The notes under the pieces: model-generated
Databases searched by the model: none
What the model was told of the DNA's origin: nothing
What the model saw: the letters and a program-made list of their open reading frames with translations, nothing else
Program-made: the position numbers and the translations under genes
Shown: one piece after another, positions 17,577 to 24,103 of the stretch
Layout: the number at the start of each line of letters is the position of its first letter
How positions within the stretch are numbered: the first letter of the stretch is position 1
From: an archaeon
GTDB lineage: Archaea > Thermoproteota > Nitrososphaeria > Nitrososphaerales > Gagatemarchaeaceae
Reading direction: 5' to 3'
Length of the DNA: 64,000 nt
Assembly (NCBI GenBank): GCA_016432545.1
Contig: CP066694.1
Location: 558,001-622,000, forward strand

Positions 17577-17918
17577 ATGGCGACAATCCAGGAACTTTTC
17601 GAGGTGATTCCCCAGGGACCGCAGAGCAGGAGGTCCTCCATGGAGATCTTGTGTGACATACTCGAGGTCGTCTCCTCGGGAATGGAGAAGCCTACCCACA
17701 TCATTTACAAGGCGAACATCAGCTGGAAGGTTCTCAACAACAGCCTGAAGACTCTGTTGTCGAATGGACTGGTATTCAGGTCGAACGAGGGGAAGCGCGA
17801 CGTGTACAAGCTGACTGACAAGGGCTACGCGGCCCTGGGCTTGTACAAAGACCTCAAGACGAGGCTGGCCCATTCCGAAGGAGTCCTCCCCTCGCACACT
17901 TTCCATCACGTCTTCTGA
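17577..17918 (+). CDS. Winged-helix transcriptional regulator
   Basis: 113 residues. The core MEILCDILEVVSSGMEKPTH, then IYKANISWKVLNNSLKTLLSNGLV and a YKLTDKGYAAL wing is the archaeal winged helix-turn-helix of the HTH_45/PadR-like type, in which the LTDKG motif closes the wing. An in-frame ATG at 17553 would add eight residues; the one at 17577 is chosen because a TATA-like CCTTAACTA at 17537-17546 places transcription start near 17567. It likely binds DNA as a dimer. It sits between unknown genes and 14 bp from a convergent gene, so its targets are not obvious. Confidence 0.75.
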   Translation: MATIQELFEVIPQGPQSRRSSMEILCDILEVVSSGMEKPTHIIYKANISWKVLNNSLKTLLSNGLVFRSNEGKRDVYKLTDKGYAALGLYKDLKTRLAHSEGVLPSHTFHHVF

Positions 17919-17932
17919 GCAGCGGCAGGAAC

Positions 17933-18475
17933 TCATCGCTTGCGGTAGAGTCCGTCTATCCTGTCCAGCCTGGGCTTTACGAAGGTGTTGACGCTGCTCT
18001 GAATGAAAGAAAGAGCCTCGGCCCTAAGGTCGGCTGCCATGGGAGAGGTGGCTGCAGGCCCGATCGCTAGGTCCTCTTCTCTGTCGCAGGCCGCGTGCAC
18101 TCGGTCGATCGCCATGTAGATCTCCGCGAGGTCCTGGGAGAGCTCCGGCTTGAGCCTGAAGAGCATGCCCTGGTTCCTCAAGTTGTCGTAAGCGGTGGTG
18201 TAGAACCTTGGGATGGGGATGGCATAGGGACTTCCCACCTTCTGCTTCTCTGTGTATTCGACGATGGACTTCGAGAGCTGGATGTTGAGCCTCACCTCGC
18301 CCATCATCGCCGCCCTTGCGGTCCTGAACCTCCTGGAGCTCGAAGCCGAGAGCCCGGCCCAGAGCAGGAGTCCGAGAATCGCGATGATCGCGAGGTAGGG
18401 GACGACGTAAGTGTACAGATAGTTGATGACGAGGGAGATGAGCGAGTCCAGCGAGAGTGCCGCCAACGGACCCAA
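17933..18475 (-). CDS. Unknown membrane-anchored protein
   Basis: 180 residues. A hydrophobic N-terminal stretch (SLISLVINYLYTYVVPYLAIIAILGLLLW, about residues 11-41) anchors a soluble, mostly helical domain (RTARAAMMGEVRLNIQLSKS, then EIYMAIDRVHAACD). No catalytic motif recognised. It is divergent from the next gene and convergent with the winged-helix regulator. The soluble part should be cytoplasmic if the short N-terminus is outside, but topology is uncertain. Confidence 0.6.
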   Translation of the reverse strand: MGPLAALSLDSLISLVINYLYTYVVPYLAIIAILGLLLWAGLSASSSRRFRTARAAMMGEVRLNIQLSKSIVEYTEKQKVGSPYAIPIPRFYTTAYDNLRNQGMLFRLKPELSQDLAEIYMAIDRVHAACDREEDLAIGPAATSPMAADLRAEALSFIQSSVNTFVKPRLDRIDGLYRKR

Positions 18476-18540
18476 CTCGCAAGAAGCGGTTAAAATGCTA
18501 GATGGAGCCGCAATCTACCTGGGGTCGCCTCCGTGTGACT

Positions 18541-19128
18541 ATGTCCACATTGTATCATGAGCCGCGAGTTTCAAACGAAGGTAAAACGTTCATTAAAGGC
18601 CCTCCTTCGGCGGGGGCCAAGGCATTGGGTTTCAGCGTCCACAGCGTGGCGCTCTTCGCGAGCTTGCTCGTGGTAGAGCTGGCCCTGGTAGTGAGCGGAA
18701 ACCTCTTCCTCCTTTCGATTGTCGTGACAGCCTCGGTCTTCGTCATGGGCACAAGGGCGGACTTCGAGACTTTGGCGAAGAAGTACGAGGATGCCGGACA
18801 TCCGGCCGGTCCTTCAGGCTCCGTGGTGGGAGCCTCTGGAGTGAGCCACAGCTTCGCGTTCGTGGTCTCCTCCACGACGGGAGGTGTCGATGTGGTCTCC
18901 GATACGGCTCTTTCGGTGTCGGAAGTGGACGAGACGAAGGTCTTGGGGTTCTTCGCGAAGGTCTACGACGTGAAACCGAGGGCCGCGGTCCTCTGCGTGT
19001 CTCCGCGCCTCAATCCTGGAGCTGCCGACCTAGCAAGGCAGTACGGCCTGACTGTCATTGAGAACGACAAGCCGAGGGAGCTGGTCGGGATGCTGGGGAA
19101 GACGATCGACAAGATCCTTGGGCTCTAG
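18541..19128 (+). CDS. Unknown protein, two N-terminal membrane helices plus soluble domain
   Basis: 195 residues from ATG 18541; ATG 18502 is possible, but a TATA-like GGTTAAAATG at 18489-18498 would put transcription start after it. Two adjacent hydrophobic helices (HSVALFASLLVVELALVV and LFLLSIVVTASVFVMGT) form a hairpin. A soluble alpha/beta domain follows, with strands such as RAAVLCVSPRLNP and GLTVIEN at the end. The C-terminal layout is reminiscent of restriction-endonuclease-like folds found in membrane-tethered proteins, but the catalytic residues of such a fold are not convincing. No function assigned. Confidence 0.6.
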   Translation: MSTLYHEPRVSNEGKTFIKGPPSAGAKALGFSVHSVALFASLLVVELALVVSGNLFLLSIVVTASVFVMGTRADFETLAKKYEDAGHPAGPSGSVVGASGVSHSFAFVVSSTTGGVDVVSDTALSVSEVDETKVLGFFAKVYDVKPRAAVLCVSPRLNPGAADLARQYGLTVIENDKPRELVGMLGKTIDKILGL

Positions 19129-19200
19129 GCCTGGTTCCGCTGAAAACTGCTTTTTCGGAAAGCGACAACCTTAGTTCTTAAATAACTTGGTCTCTCGCGA

Positions 19201-19989
19201 ATGGTAGTGCCCATGAAAGGGGTGGAAAAGAGGGCTTTTCCTTACCACTACGCGCCCGGGAAGAGGCTCTTCCACATTGTAGCGAGGATGAGTGACGAAC
19301 CTGGATCCTTCAGCTCGATCTTAGACCTGCTCGCGTCCCAGGTCGACCTGATAGGGACCGAGACCTACGGAGTCGATGAGGGGTCGGCTGTCTTCAGCGG
19401 GTTCGCAGAGCCGCTCTCGCCGACCCAGACGCCGTCCGAACTCGAGAAGGTCATCATGGGCTCCAAAGCCGCCCGGGAGGCAATGGTGACCGAGGGAAGC
19501 GATGGGATGCTCGTCGACAAGTTCCACACTGGTCTGGAGGTGGGGCCCCAGTCCCTGATGTACTTCCGCAGGGGCGCGATGTCCAAAGTCTTCGACAAGG
19601 TCGTCGAGCTCTTCGGGAGCGGCGGAGAGACGCTCCTCTACAACGAGGGAAACGCGATGGGCAGGGACAATGCGGCGGTCATGATCAATCTGATCGGGAA
19701 GGAAATGGTCAGAAGGCAATCCGACCAGCTGAGGTTCGTCCTCCAGGCCCAGGGTTGGGGCTCGCTCTCGGTCCCCCAGAGAGACCCCGCAGGGTGGTCG
19801 AAGGTCCAGGTGAACGACTGCTTCGAGTGCAGCGAGAGCGGCGGGAAGAGGCACAGCTGCAACTTCCTCCGAGGGTACCTCGAGGGCTCGGGCACGACCG
19901 TCTACGACGTCGAGATGCGGTCAGAGGAGACGAAGTGCATTCTCCGCGGTGATCCCGTTTGCGAGTTCGCTCTGGGCCCGAAGCGCTGA
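19201..19989 (+). CDS. ACT-V4R domain protein (paralogue 1)
   Basis: 262 residues. An ACT domain (about residues 20-95; HIVARMSDEPGSFSSILDLL) that usually binds amino acids or other small ligands is followed by a linker and a C-terminal V4R domain (about 120-260) with cysteines in NDCFEC, KRHSCNF, TKCILRGDPVCEF. The combination suggests a two-ligand sensor; the effector is not visible. A TATA element CTTAAATA at 19177-19184 predicts transcription start near 19205, so ATG 19213 could be the true start. It is followed by a close paralogue 51 bp downstream, a tandem duplication. Confidence 0.8.
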   Translation: MVVPMKGVEKRAFPYHYAPGKRLFHIVARMSDEPGSFSSILDLLASQVDLIGTETYGVDEGSAVFSGFAEPLSPTQTPSELEKVIMGSKAAREAMVTEGSDGMLVDKFHTGLEVGPQSLMYFRRGAMSKVFDKVVELFGSGGETLLYNEGNAMGRDNAAVMINLIGKEMVRRQSDQLRFVLQAQGWGSLSVPQRDPAGWSKVQVNDCFECSESGGKRHSCNFLRGYLEGSGTTVYDVEMRSEETKCILRGDPVCEFALGPKR

Positions 19990-20040
19990 GGTTTCGTCCA
20001 ATGAGCATAGGGGCGAGGAGCTCATGGGGGTACGATCTTC

Positions 20041-20835
20041 GTGACTGACCCTAGGCTGAAGGAGAGGCGCGCGGAGGTCTTTCCGTACCACTATGAGCCA
20101 AAGAAGCGGCTGGTACACATCGTCGTCAGGATATCGAACGAGCCCGGGTCGCTGGGAGCGATACTGGACCTGCTTGCCCACAAGGTCGACCTGGTGGGAA
20201 CGAGCACGTACCTGACCCCGGAGGGAAGCGCGGTCTTCAGCGGGTTCGCGGCCGTGCTCGACAAGGGCGAGAGCGTAGAGAAGTTGAGAGAGATGCTGAT
20301 GTCGTCTTCCAGGGCAATCGACGCGTATGTCGCGGAGGGAAGCGAGGGGATGCTTGTCGACAGCTTCCACACTGGAATCCGGATCGCGGACCAGGCTTAC
20401 ATGCGGTTCAGGCGCGAGGGCCTCTCAAAAGTCTTCGACAGGGTGGTCGAACTGTTCGGGACCGGCGGGGACACTCTGATTCACAGCGAGGGCGTGACGC
20501 TGGGGAAGGACAACGCGAAGGGAATCATCAAGCTGGTGGGGGCGGACATGGCGGTCAAGAAGACAGAGGACCTCAGGCTGGTTCTCAGGGCGATGGGCTG
20601 GGGTCACATCACCGTACCGGAGCTGGACGAAGATGTCAGAGGGGTGGTGCAGGTGGCAGACTGCTTCGAGTGCTGCTCGGGCTCAAAGGTCAGGGGCGGG
20701 TGCCACTTCTTCCGCGGTTACCTGGAGGGCTATGCCTCGACTCTCTACGGCCTCGACCTCACTTCCGAGGAGACGAGATGTACCTTGAGGGACGAACAAG
20801 TCTGCGAGTTCGTCATAAAACCGAGAGAGCCTTAG
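20041..20835 (+). CDS. ACT-V4R domain protein (paralogue 2)
   Basis: 264 residues from a GTG start. It is collinear with the upstream paralogue over its whole length: ACT domain (HIVVRISNEPGSLGAILDLL), the shared SEGMLVDSFHTGI and SKVFDRVVELFGTGG segments, and a V4R end with cysteines in ADCFECC, VRGGCHF and TRCTLRDEQVCEF. Sensor role as for its twin; divergence between the copies may mean different ligands. It ends 19 bp before a perfect palindrome and is convergent with the S53 peptidase gene. Confidence 0.8.
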   Translation: MTDPRLKERRAEVFPYHYEPKKRLVHIVVRISNEPGSLGAILDLLAHKVDLVGTSTYLTPEGSAVFSGFAAVLDKGESVEKLREMLMSSSRAIDAYVAEGSEGMLVDSFHTGIRIADQAYMRFRREGLSKVFDRVVELFGTGGDTLIHSEGVTLGKDNAKGIIKLVGADMAVKKTEDLRLVLRAMGWGHITVPELDEDVRGVVQVADCFECCSGSKVRGGCHFFRGYLEGYASTLYGLDLTSEETRCTLRDEQVCEFVIKPREP

Positions 20836-20854
20836 GCACCGGAAAATCAGGGAG

Positions 20855-20874
20855 GAGGGGGTTCGAACCCCCTC
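20855..20874. other. Perfect 20-bp GC-rich palindrome between convergent genes
   Basis: GAGGGGGTTCGAACCCCCTC is its own reverse complement. It lies in the 47-bp gap between the stops of the ACT-V4R gene and the S53 peptidase gene. As RNA it would form a 7-bp stem, which could act as a bidirectional 3'-end structure. The centre GGTTCGAACC is also identical to a tRNA T-arm, but no matching acceptor, D-arm or anticodon arm is present on either strand. No T-run follows, so an intrinsic terminator is not certain. Confidence 0.5.
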
Positions 20875-20882
20875 TGAATCTT

Positions 20883-22277
20883 CTATGATAGGTCTGATGT
20901 GAGGTTGGCGACGACTGGAGTGCCCCAGCCCGTCGTCTTGTCGTATCCTGCCCCAGCACTGAAGCCAGGTAGGACGCCGCCGAGCATGTTGTTGCCCAGC
21001 AGGATGTCATGGAAGTCGTTTGTCTTCTGCCCAGCGGTCAGCCCGTAGAGGGTCGGGTTCGCGAACCCGATGGACCCGAGCGATGCGATCGCCCTTGCCT
21101 GGTTCACTAACGCGAAGATGGCCGCCCACTGTGGGGAGCCTGCGCTGGTCCCGCCGACCACGAAGTAGCCCGCTGCGCTGAGGAAGGAGGCCTTGACCAG
21201 GACTCCGCCGTCGATTGCCGCATTGTACGCGACGTCTGGGGTCGTCCTGCTAGTGAGGCCTAGTCCGGACTGGTAGCCCGGCACTGAAGTGAAGAGTATG
21301 CTTGGAGCTCCGCCCGTGGCTGCCCCGAAGGAGATCTCGTTCCAGACCTGCTCACCGCCGTAGCCGACTGGTGTGCAGTTGGGAAGGGCCAACCTCGGGT
21401 TGGTGCATGGGCCGAGGTAGGTCGAGAGGCCTGAGGTGCAGGTCATGTTCGCCGCGCAAGGCGATAGGGTGCCAGTGGCGTTGTATGGATTGCCCATTGT
21501 GCCGCCCACGCCCGTGACGTATGGGTCGGAGGCTGGGAATAGGGCGTTGGTGAAGCCGAAGCCGTTGGAGCCGCCGCTGTCGCCCGCCGATGCAAGGACA
21601 GTGTCGTTCGCCGCCGCGGCTGCGATGTAGTTGAGGTGGGCCTGCATCACCTGTGCGTTGTTGTTGTGGACGTAGGGCTCCGGGATGCCGAAGCTCTGGG
21701 ATATGATTGACCCTGGGTAGAGGGCGATCGCTGCCGCCTCGGCGTCATTGATGGCGTTGCCAGAAGAGGAAGAAGCGACGACCAGTACGATGTCGGCCTG
21801 AGGTGCCATGGCGTGGGCCCACTCGACGTCGAGCGAGGTCTCTACGCCCCAGCCGATGACGTCGTGCTTATAGTCACCTGGCGTAAATGCAGGACATCCG
21901 CCGTTTCCGCAGAAGACTGTGAACGACGGAGGTGCGGGAAGCCCGAAGTACGCGTCGAAGGTCGCCAGGTCGGCGGCTATCGTGGGACTTCCGTACGCAT
22001 CTACGATGAGGATGGTCTGGCCGGACCCGTTGAGGCTAGAGGGGAAGTCGTAGGCCTTGCTGATGAAACTGGGAGAGTAGCAGACTATCTTGCCTCCGCC
22101 GGAGCCGCAGAGCGGTATTCCCTGAGGCGAGGTGCCGTCGGGGGTCGCTGCGGTCCACGTGACAAGGGGTTTGTAGTAGAAGGTGGAGCTTGATGAGCTC
22201 CCTGCCGCGAAGGCGAAGGGGCTCAGGAAGAGGGTGAAAGCGAAGATGAAACTTGCGATTGCAGATACTTTCTTCAA
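20883..22277 (-). CDS. Secreted S53 family (sedolisin/kumamolisin) peptidase
   Basis: 464 residues from a TTG start. A Sec signal peptide (KKVSAIASFIFAFTLFLSPFAFA) is present. The serine-carboxyl peptidase triad is visible: Glu146 and Asp150 in GVETSLDVEWAH, Ser378 in VGGTSAGSP, with the oxyanion Asp233 in LASAGDSGG. A C-terminal calcium-site-like FHDI and GWGTP end the domain. S53 enzymes usually carry an N-terminal inhibitory propeptide of about 150-200 residues; only about 45 residues separate signal and catalytic domain here. Family members work at acidic pH. Four or more extra cysteines suggest disulfides. Likely digests extracellular protein. TATA at 22311-22318. Confidence 0.9.
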   Translation of the reverse strand: MKKVSAIASFIFAFTLFLSPFAFAAGSSSSSTFYYKPLVTWTAATPDGTSPQGIPLCGSGGGKIVCYSPSFISKAYDFPSSLNGSGQTILIVDAYGSPTIAADLATFDAYFGLPAPPSFTVFCGNGGCPAFTPGDYKHDVIGWGVETSLDVEWAHAMAPQADIVLVVASSSSGNAINDAEAAAIALYPGSIISQSFGIPEPYVHNNNAQVMQAHLNYIAAAAANDTVLASAGDSGGSNGFGFTNALFPASDPYVTGVGGTMGNPYNATGTLSPCAANMTCTSGLSTYLGPCTNPRLALPNCTPVGYGGEQVWNEISFGAATGGAPSILFTSVPGYQSGLGLTSRTTPDVAYNAAIDGGVLVKASFLSAAGYFVVGGTSAGSPQWAAIFALVNQARAIASLGSIGFANPTLYGLTAGQKTNDFHDILLGNNMLGGVLPGFSAGAGYDKTTGWGTPVVANLTSDLS

Positions 22278-22310
22278 GTGTTTTTCGTCGACGGAACGAA
22301 TCCAATTTCC

Positions 22311-22318
22311 TATATAAG
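22311..22318 (-). promoter_or_regulatory. TATA box of the S53 peptidase gene
   Basis: TCTTATATAGG on the reverse strand, about 35-40 nt before the TTG start at 22277, giving a predicted leader of about 12 nt. Lies in the divergent gap shared with aIF2-gamma. Confidence 0.6.
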
Positions 22319-22378
22319 AAAAGTGGAGCCTGTCTACTCAAAGCGGGCGCCGCGAATCGTGTCCAATGTTGCGCATCG

Positions 22379-22387
22379 GTTTAAATG
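22379..22387 (+). promoter_or_regulatory. TATA box of the aIF2-gamma gene
   Basis: GTTTAAATG, centred about 26 nt before position 22409. This predicts a transcript starting only a few nucleotides before the TTG at 22413, supporting that start over the upstream in-frame ATG at 22278. Confidence 0.65.
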
Positions 22388-22412
22388 CCGGCGCCATCGG
22401 GTCCGGAACAAG

Positions 22413-23663
22413 TTGTCTCAGACTGCAATTCAGCGACCCCTGATCCCGAGGCAGCCGGAGGTCAACATCGGGAGCGCGGGCCACGTGGACCACGGGAAGA
22501 CAAGCACGCTGCAGAGCATCACAGGGGTTTGGGCGAGCGCCCACAGTGAGGAGCTGAAGAGAGGGATCACGATCAAGGTGGGATACGCGGACGCCGCATT
22601 CTACAAGTGCGCGCACACTCCAGCGCCAGCAGCGTACTCGACGAGCCCAAAGTGCCCGGTCTGCGGGAAGGACACCAAGCTCCTGAGGGCGGTCAGCTTC
22701 GTGGACTGCCCGGGGCACGAGAGCCTCATGACCAACATGCTCGCCGGGGCCTTCCTCATGGACGGGGCTTTGCTGCTGATAGCGGCCAACGAGCCGGTCC
22801 CCAGGCCCCAGACGAGGGAGCACCTCCAAGCCCTACAGATGCTGGGGATGAACAAGATAGTCATCGCCCAGAACAAGGTCGACCTAGTCACCGACCAGGA
22901 GGCGAAGAAGAATTACCAGCAGATAGAGAAGTTTGTGGAGGGGACGGTCGCGGAGAAGGCGCCCATAGTGCCGATATCAGCGCAGCAGAGGCTCAACATC
23001 GACGCGCTCATCGAGGCCCTGGAGGAGGTCATACCCACCCCGAAGAGAGAGGCGAGGGCCGACTCGCTGATGTATGTCGTCAGGAGCTTTGATGTGAACA
23101 GGCCGGGGGCGGACGTCTCGGGGCTTTCTGGAGGCGTCCTCGGCGGGAGCCTCACCAGAGGAGAGCTGGAAGTGGGAGATGAAGTAGAACTGAAGCCGGG
23201 GATGGTAGACGAGAGGAGCGGCAAGTTCGTTCCCGTGGTCACCAAGGTCTCCGGGCTGCAGACGGGCGCTGGGACCACGGAGAAGGTCGGCCCTGGAGGA
23301 CTCGTGGCGGTCGGGACATACCTGGACCCCACGTTCACGAAGGGAGACCAGATGGTAGGGAGCGTCATAGGAAAGCCCGGGACCCTGCCGCCTACATGGG
23401 AACACGTTACACTGGACCTGGACCTGCTCGAGACGGCGGTCGGGTCCGCCGAGCTTGTCAAGGTGGAGAAGGTCAAGCCAGGAGAGGTCCTCAGGCTCAA
23501 TCTGGGGACAGCCTCCGCTCAGGCCTCTGTGACCTCCGCGAGGAGCGATGTAATAGAGCTGGACCTCAAGAAGCCGGTCGCGGTCGAGGCCGGGATGAGA
23601 GCTGCGATCAGCAGGCGCATCGCGGAGAGGTGGCGCCTGATCGGCTCGGGCGTCCTGAAGTAG
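22413..23663 (+). CDS. eif2g: Translation initiation factor aIF2 subunit gamma
   Basis: 416 residues from the TTG at 22413, the normal length for this factor. The GTPase domain has G1 GHVDHGKTS (about 23-31), switch I region ELKRGITIKVGYA, a knuckle with C-x(n)-C and CPVCG, G3 DCPGHE, and G4 NKVD. Two beta-barrel domains follow. It is the GTPase subunit of the heterotrimer that delivers initiator Met-tRNA to the small subunit. The frame is open 45 codons further upstream, but those residues do not resemble the family and would precede the predicted transcription start. The PIN gene follows after 3 bp, a pairing common in archaea. Confidence 0.95.
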   Translation: MSQTAIQRPLIPRQPEVNIGSAGHVDHGKTSTLQSITGVWASAHSEELKRGITIKVGYADAAFYKCAHTPAPAAYSTSPKCPVCGKDTKLLRAVSFVDCPGHESLMTNMLAGAFLMDGALLLIAANEPVPRPQTREHLQALQMLGMNKIVIAQNKVDLVTDQEAKKNYQQIEKFVEGTVAEKAPIVPISAQQRLNIDALIEALEEVIPTPKREARADSLMYVVRSFDVNRPGADVSGLSGGVLGGSLTRGELEVGDEVELKPGMVDERSGKFVPVVTKVSGLQTGAGTTEKVGPGGLVAVGTYLDPTFTKGDQMVGSVIGKPGTLPPTWEHVTLDLDLLETAVGSAELVKVEKVKPGEVLRLNLGTASAQASVTSARSDVIELDLKKPVAVEAGMRAAISRRIAERWRLIGSGVLK

Positions 23664-23666
23664 CGA

Positions 23667-24038
23667 ATGCCGAAGGTCATCTTCGACAGCAGCTTCCTGA
23701 TGGCAGTCATGGAGCGCCCCACGACATGGTACGAGGACCTTGGCACCATCTTGGGCAAGGTCGAACCGGTCATGCTCGACTGCGTCAGGGAGGAACTCCT
23801 CAAGATCTCCAACGGCGAAGGAAAGAGAGCAAGGTTCGCCTCGCTTGCCCTGGAAGTCTCACGTGGCTTCGCTCCCTTGCCCTGTGGGGGCGCGGAGGTC
23901 GACGACGAGATAGTCTCAGCCGCCCTCTCCCACGGGGCGGCGGTGGCGACCGTGGATGGGACCTTGATTCAGTCTCTGAGAAGCGCCAAAGTCAAGGTCA
24001 TGAGCCTTGGCGGAGGCAGAGTCATCGAAAGGTCCTGA
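23667..24038 (+). CDS. PIN domain protein downstream of aIF2-gamma (Fcf1/VapC9-like)
   Basis: 123 residues. PIN-domain acidic residues are visible: Asp in VIFDSSFLM, Asp/Glu in VMLDCVREELL, and Asp residues in EVDDEIV and ATVDGTLI. This is the archaeal PIN protein that often accompanies the aIF2-gamma gene, related to the Fcf1/Utp24 rRNA-processing nucleases. It starts 3 bp after the aIF2-gamma stop, so it is co-transcribed. No antitoxin gene is adjacent, which argues for RNA processing over a toxin role. Confidence 0.85.
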   Translation: MPKVIFDSSFLMAVMERPTTWYEDLGTILGKVEPVMLDCVREELLKISNGEGKRARFASLALEVSRGFAPLPCGGAEVDDEIVSAALSHGAAVATVDGTLIQSLRSAKVKVMSLGGGRVIERS

Positions 24039-24103
24039 CCGCGTGCCACTGTCGGAGACGTCGAAGGCACGCGTAAATAGCCCCAAGCGATACCTTCTGA
24101 AAG

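Noticed and set aside
20813-20890. Possible tRNA around the T-arm-like sequence at 20855-20874
   Set aside because: No complementary acceptor half, D-arm or anticodon arm was found on either strand, even allowing introns, and the neighbouring coding sequences leave no room.
22278-22412. N-terminal extension of aIF2-gamma from ATG 22278
   Set aside because: It does not resemble the family and lies upstream of the predicted transcription start.
23667-24038. PIN protein as a VapC toxin
   Set aside because: No antitoxin gene is next to it, and position after aIF2-gamma matches a conserved non-toxin PIN protein in archaea.
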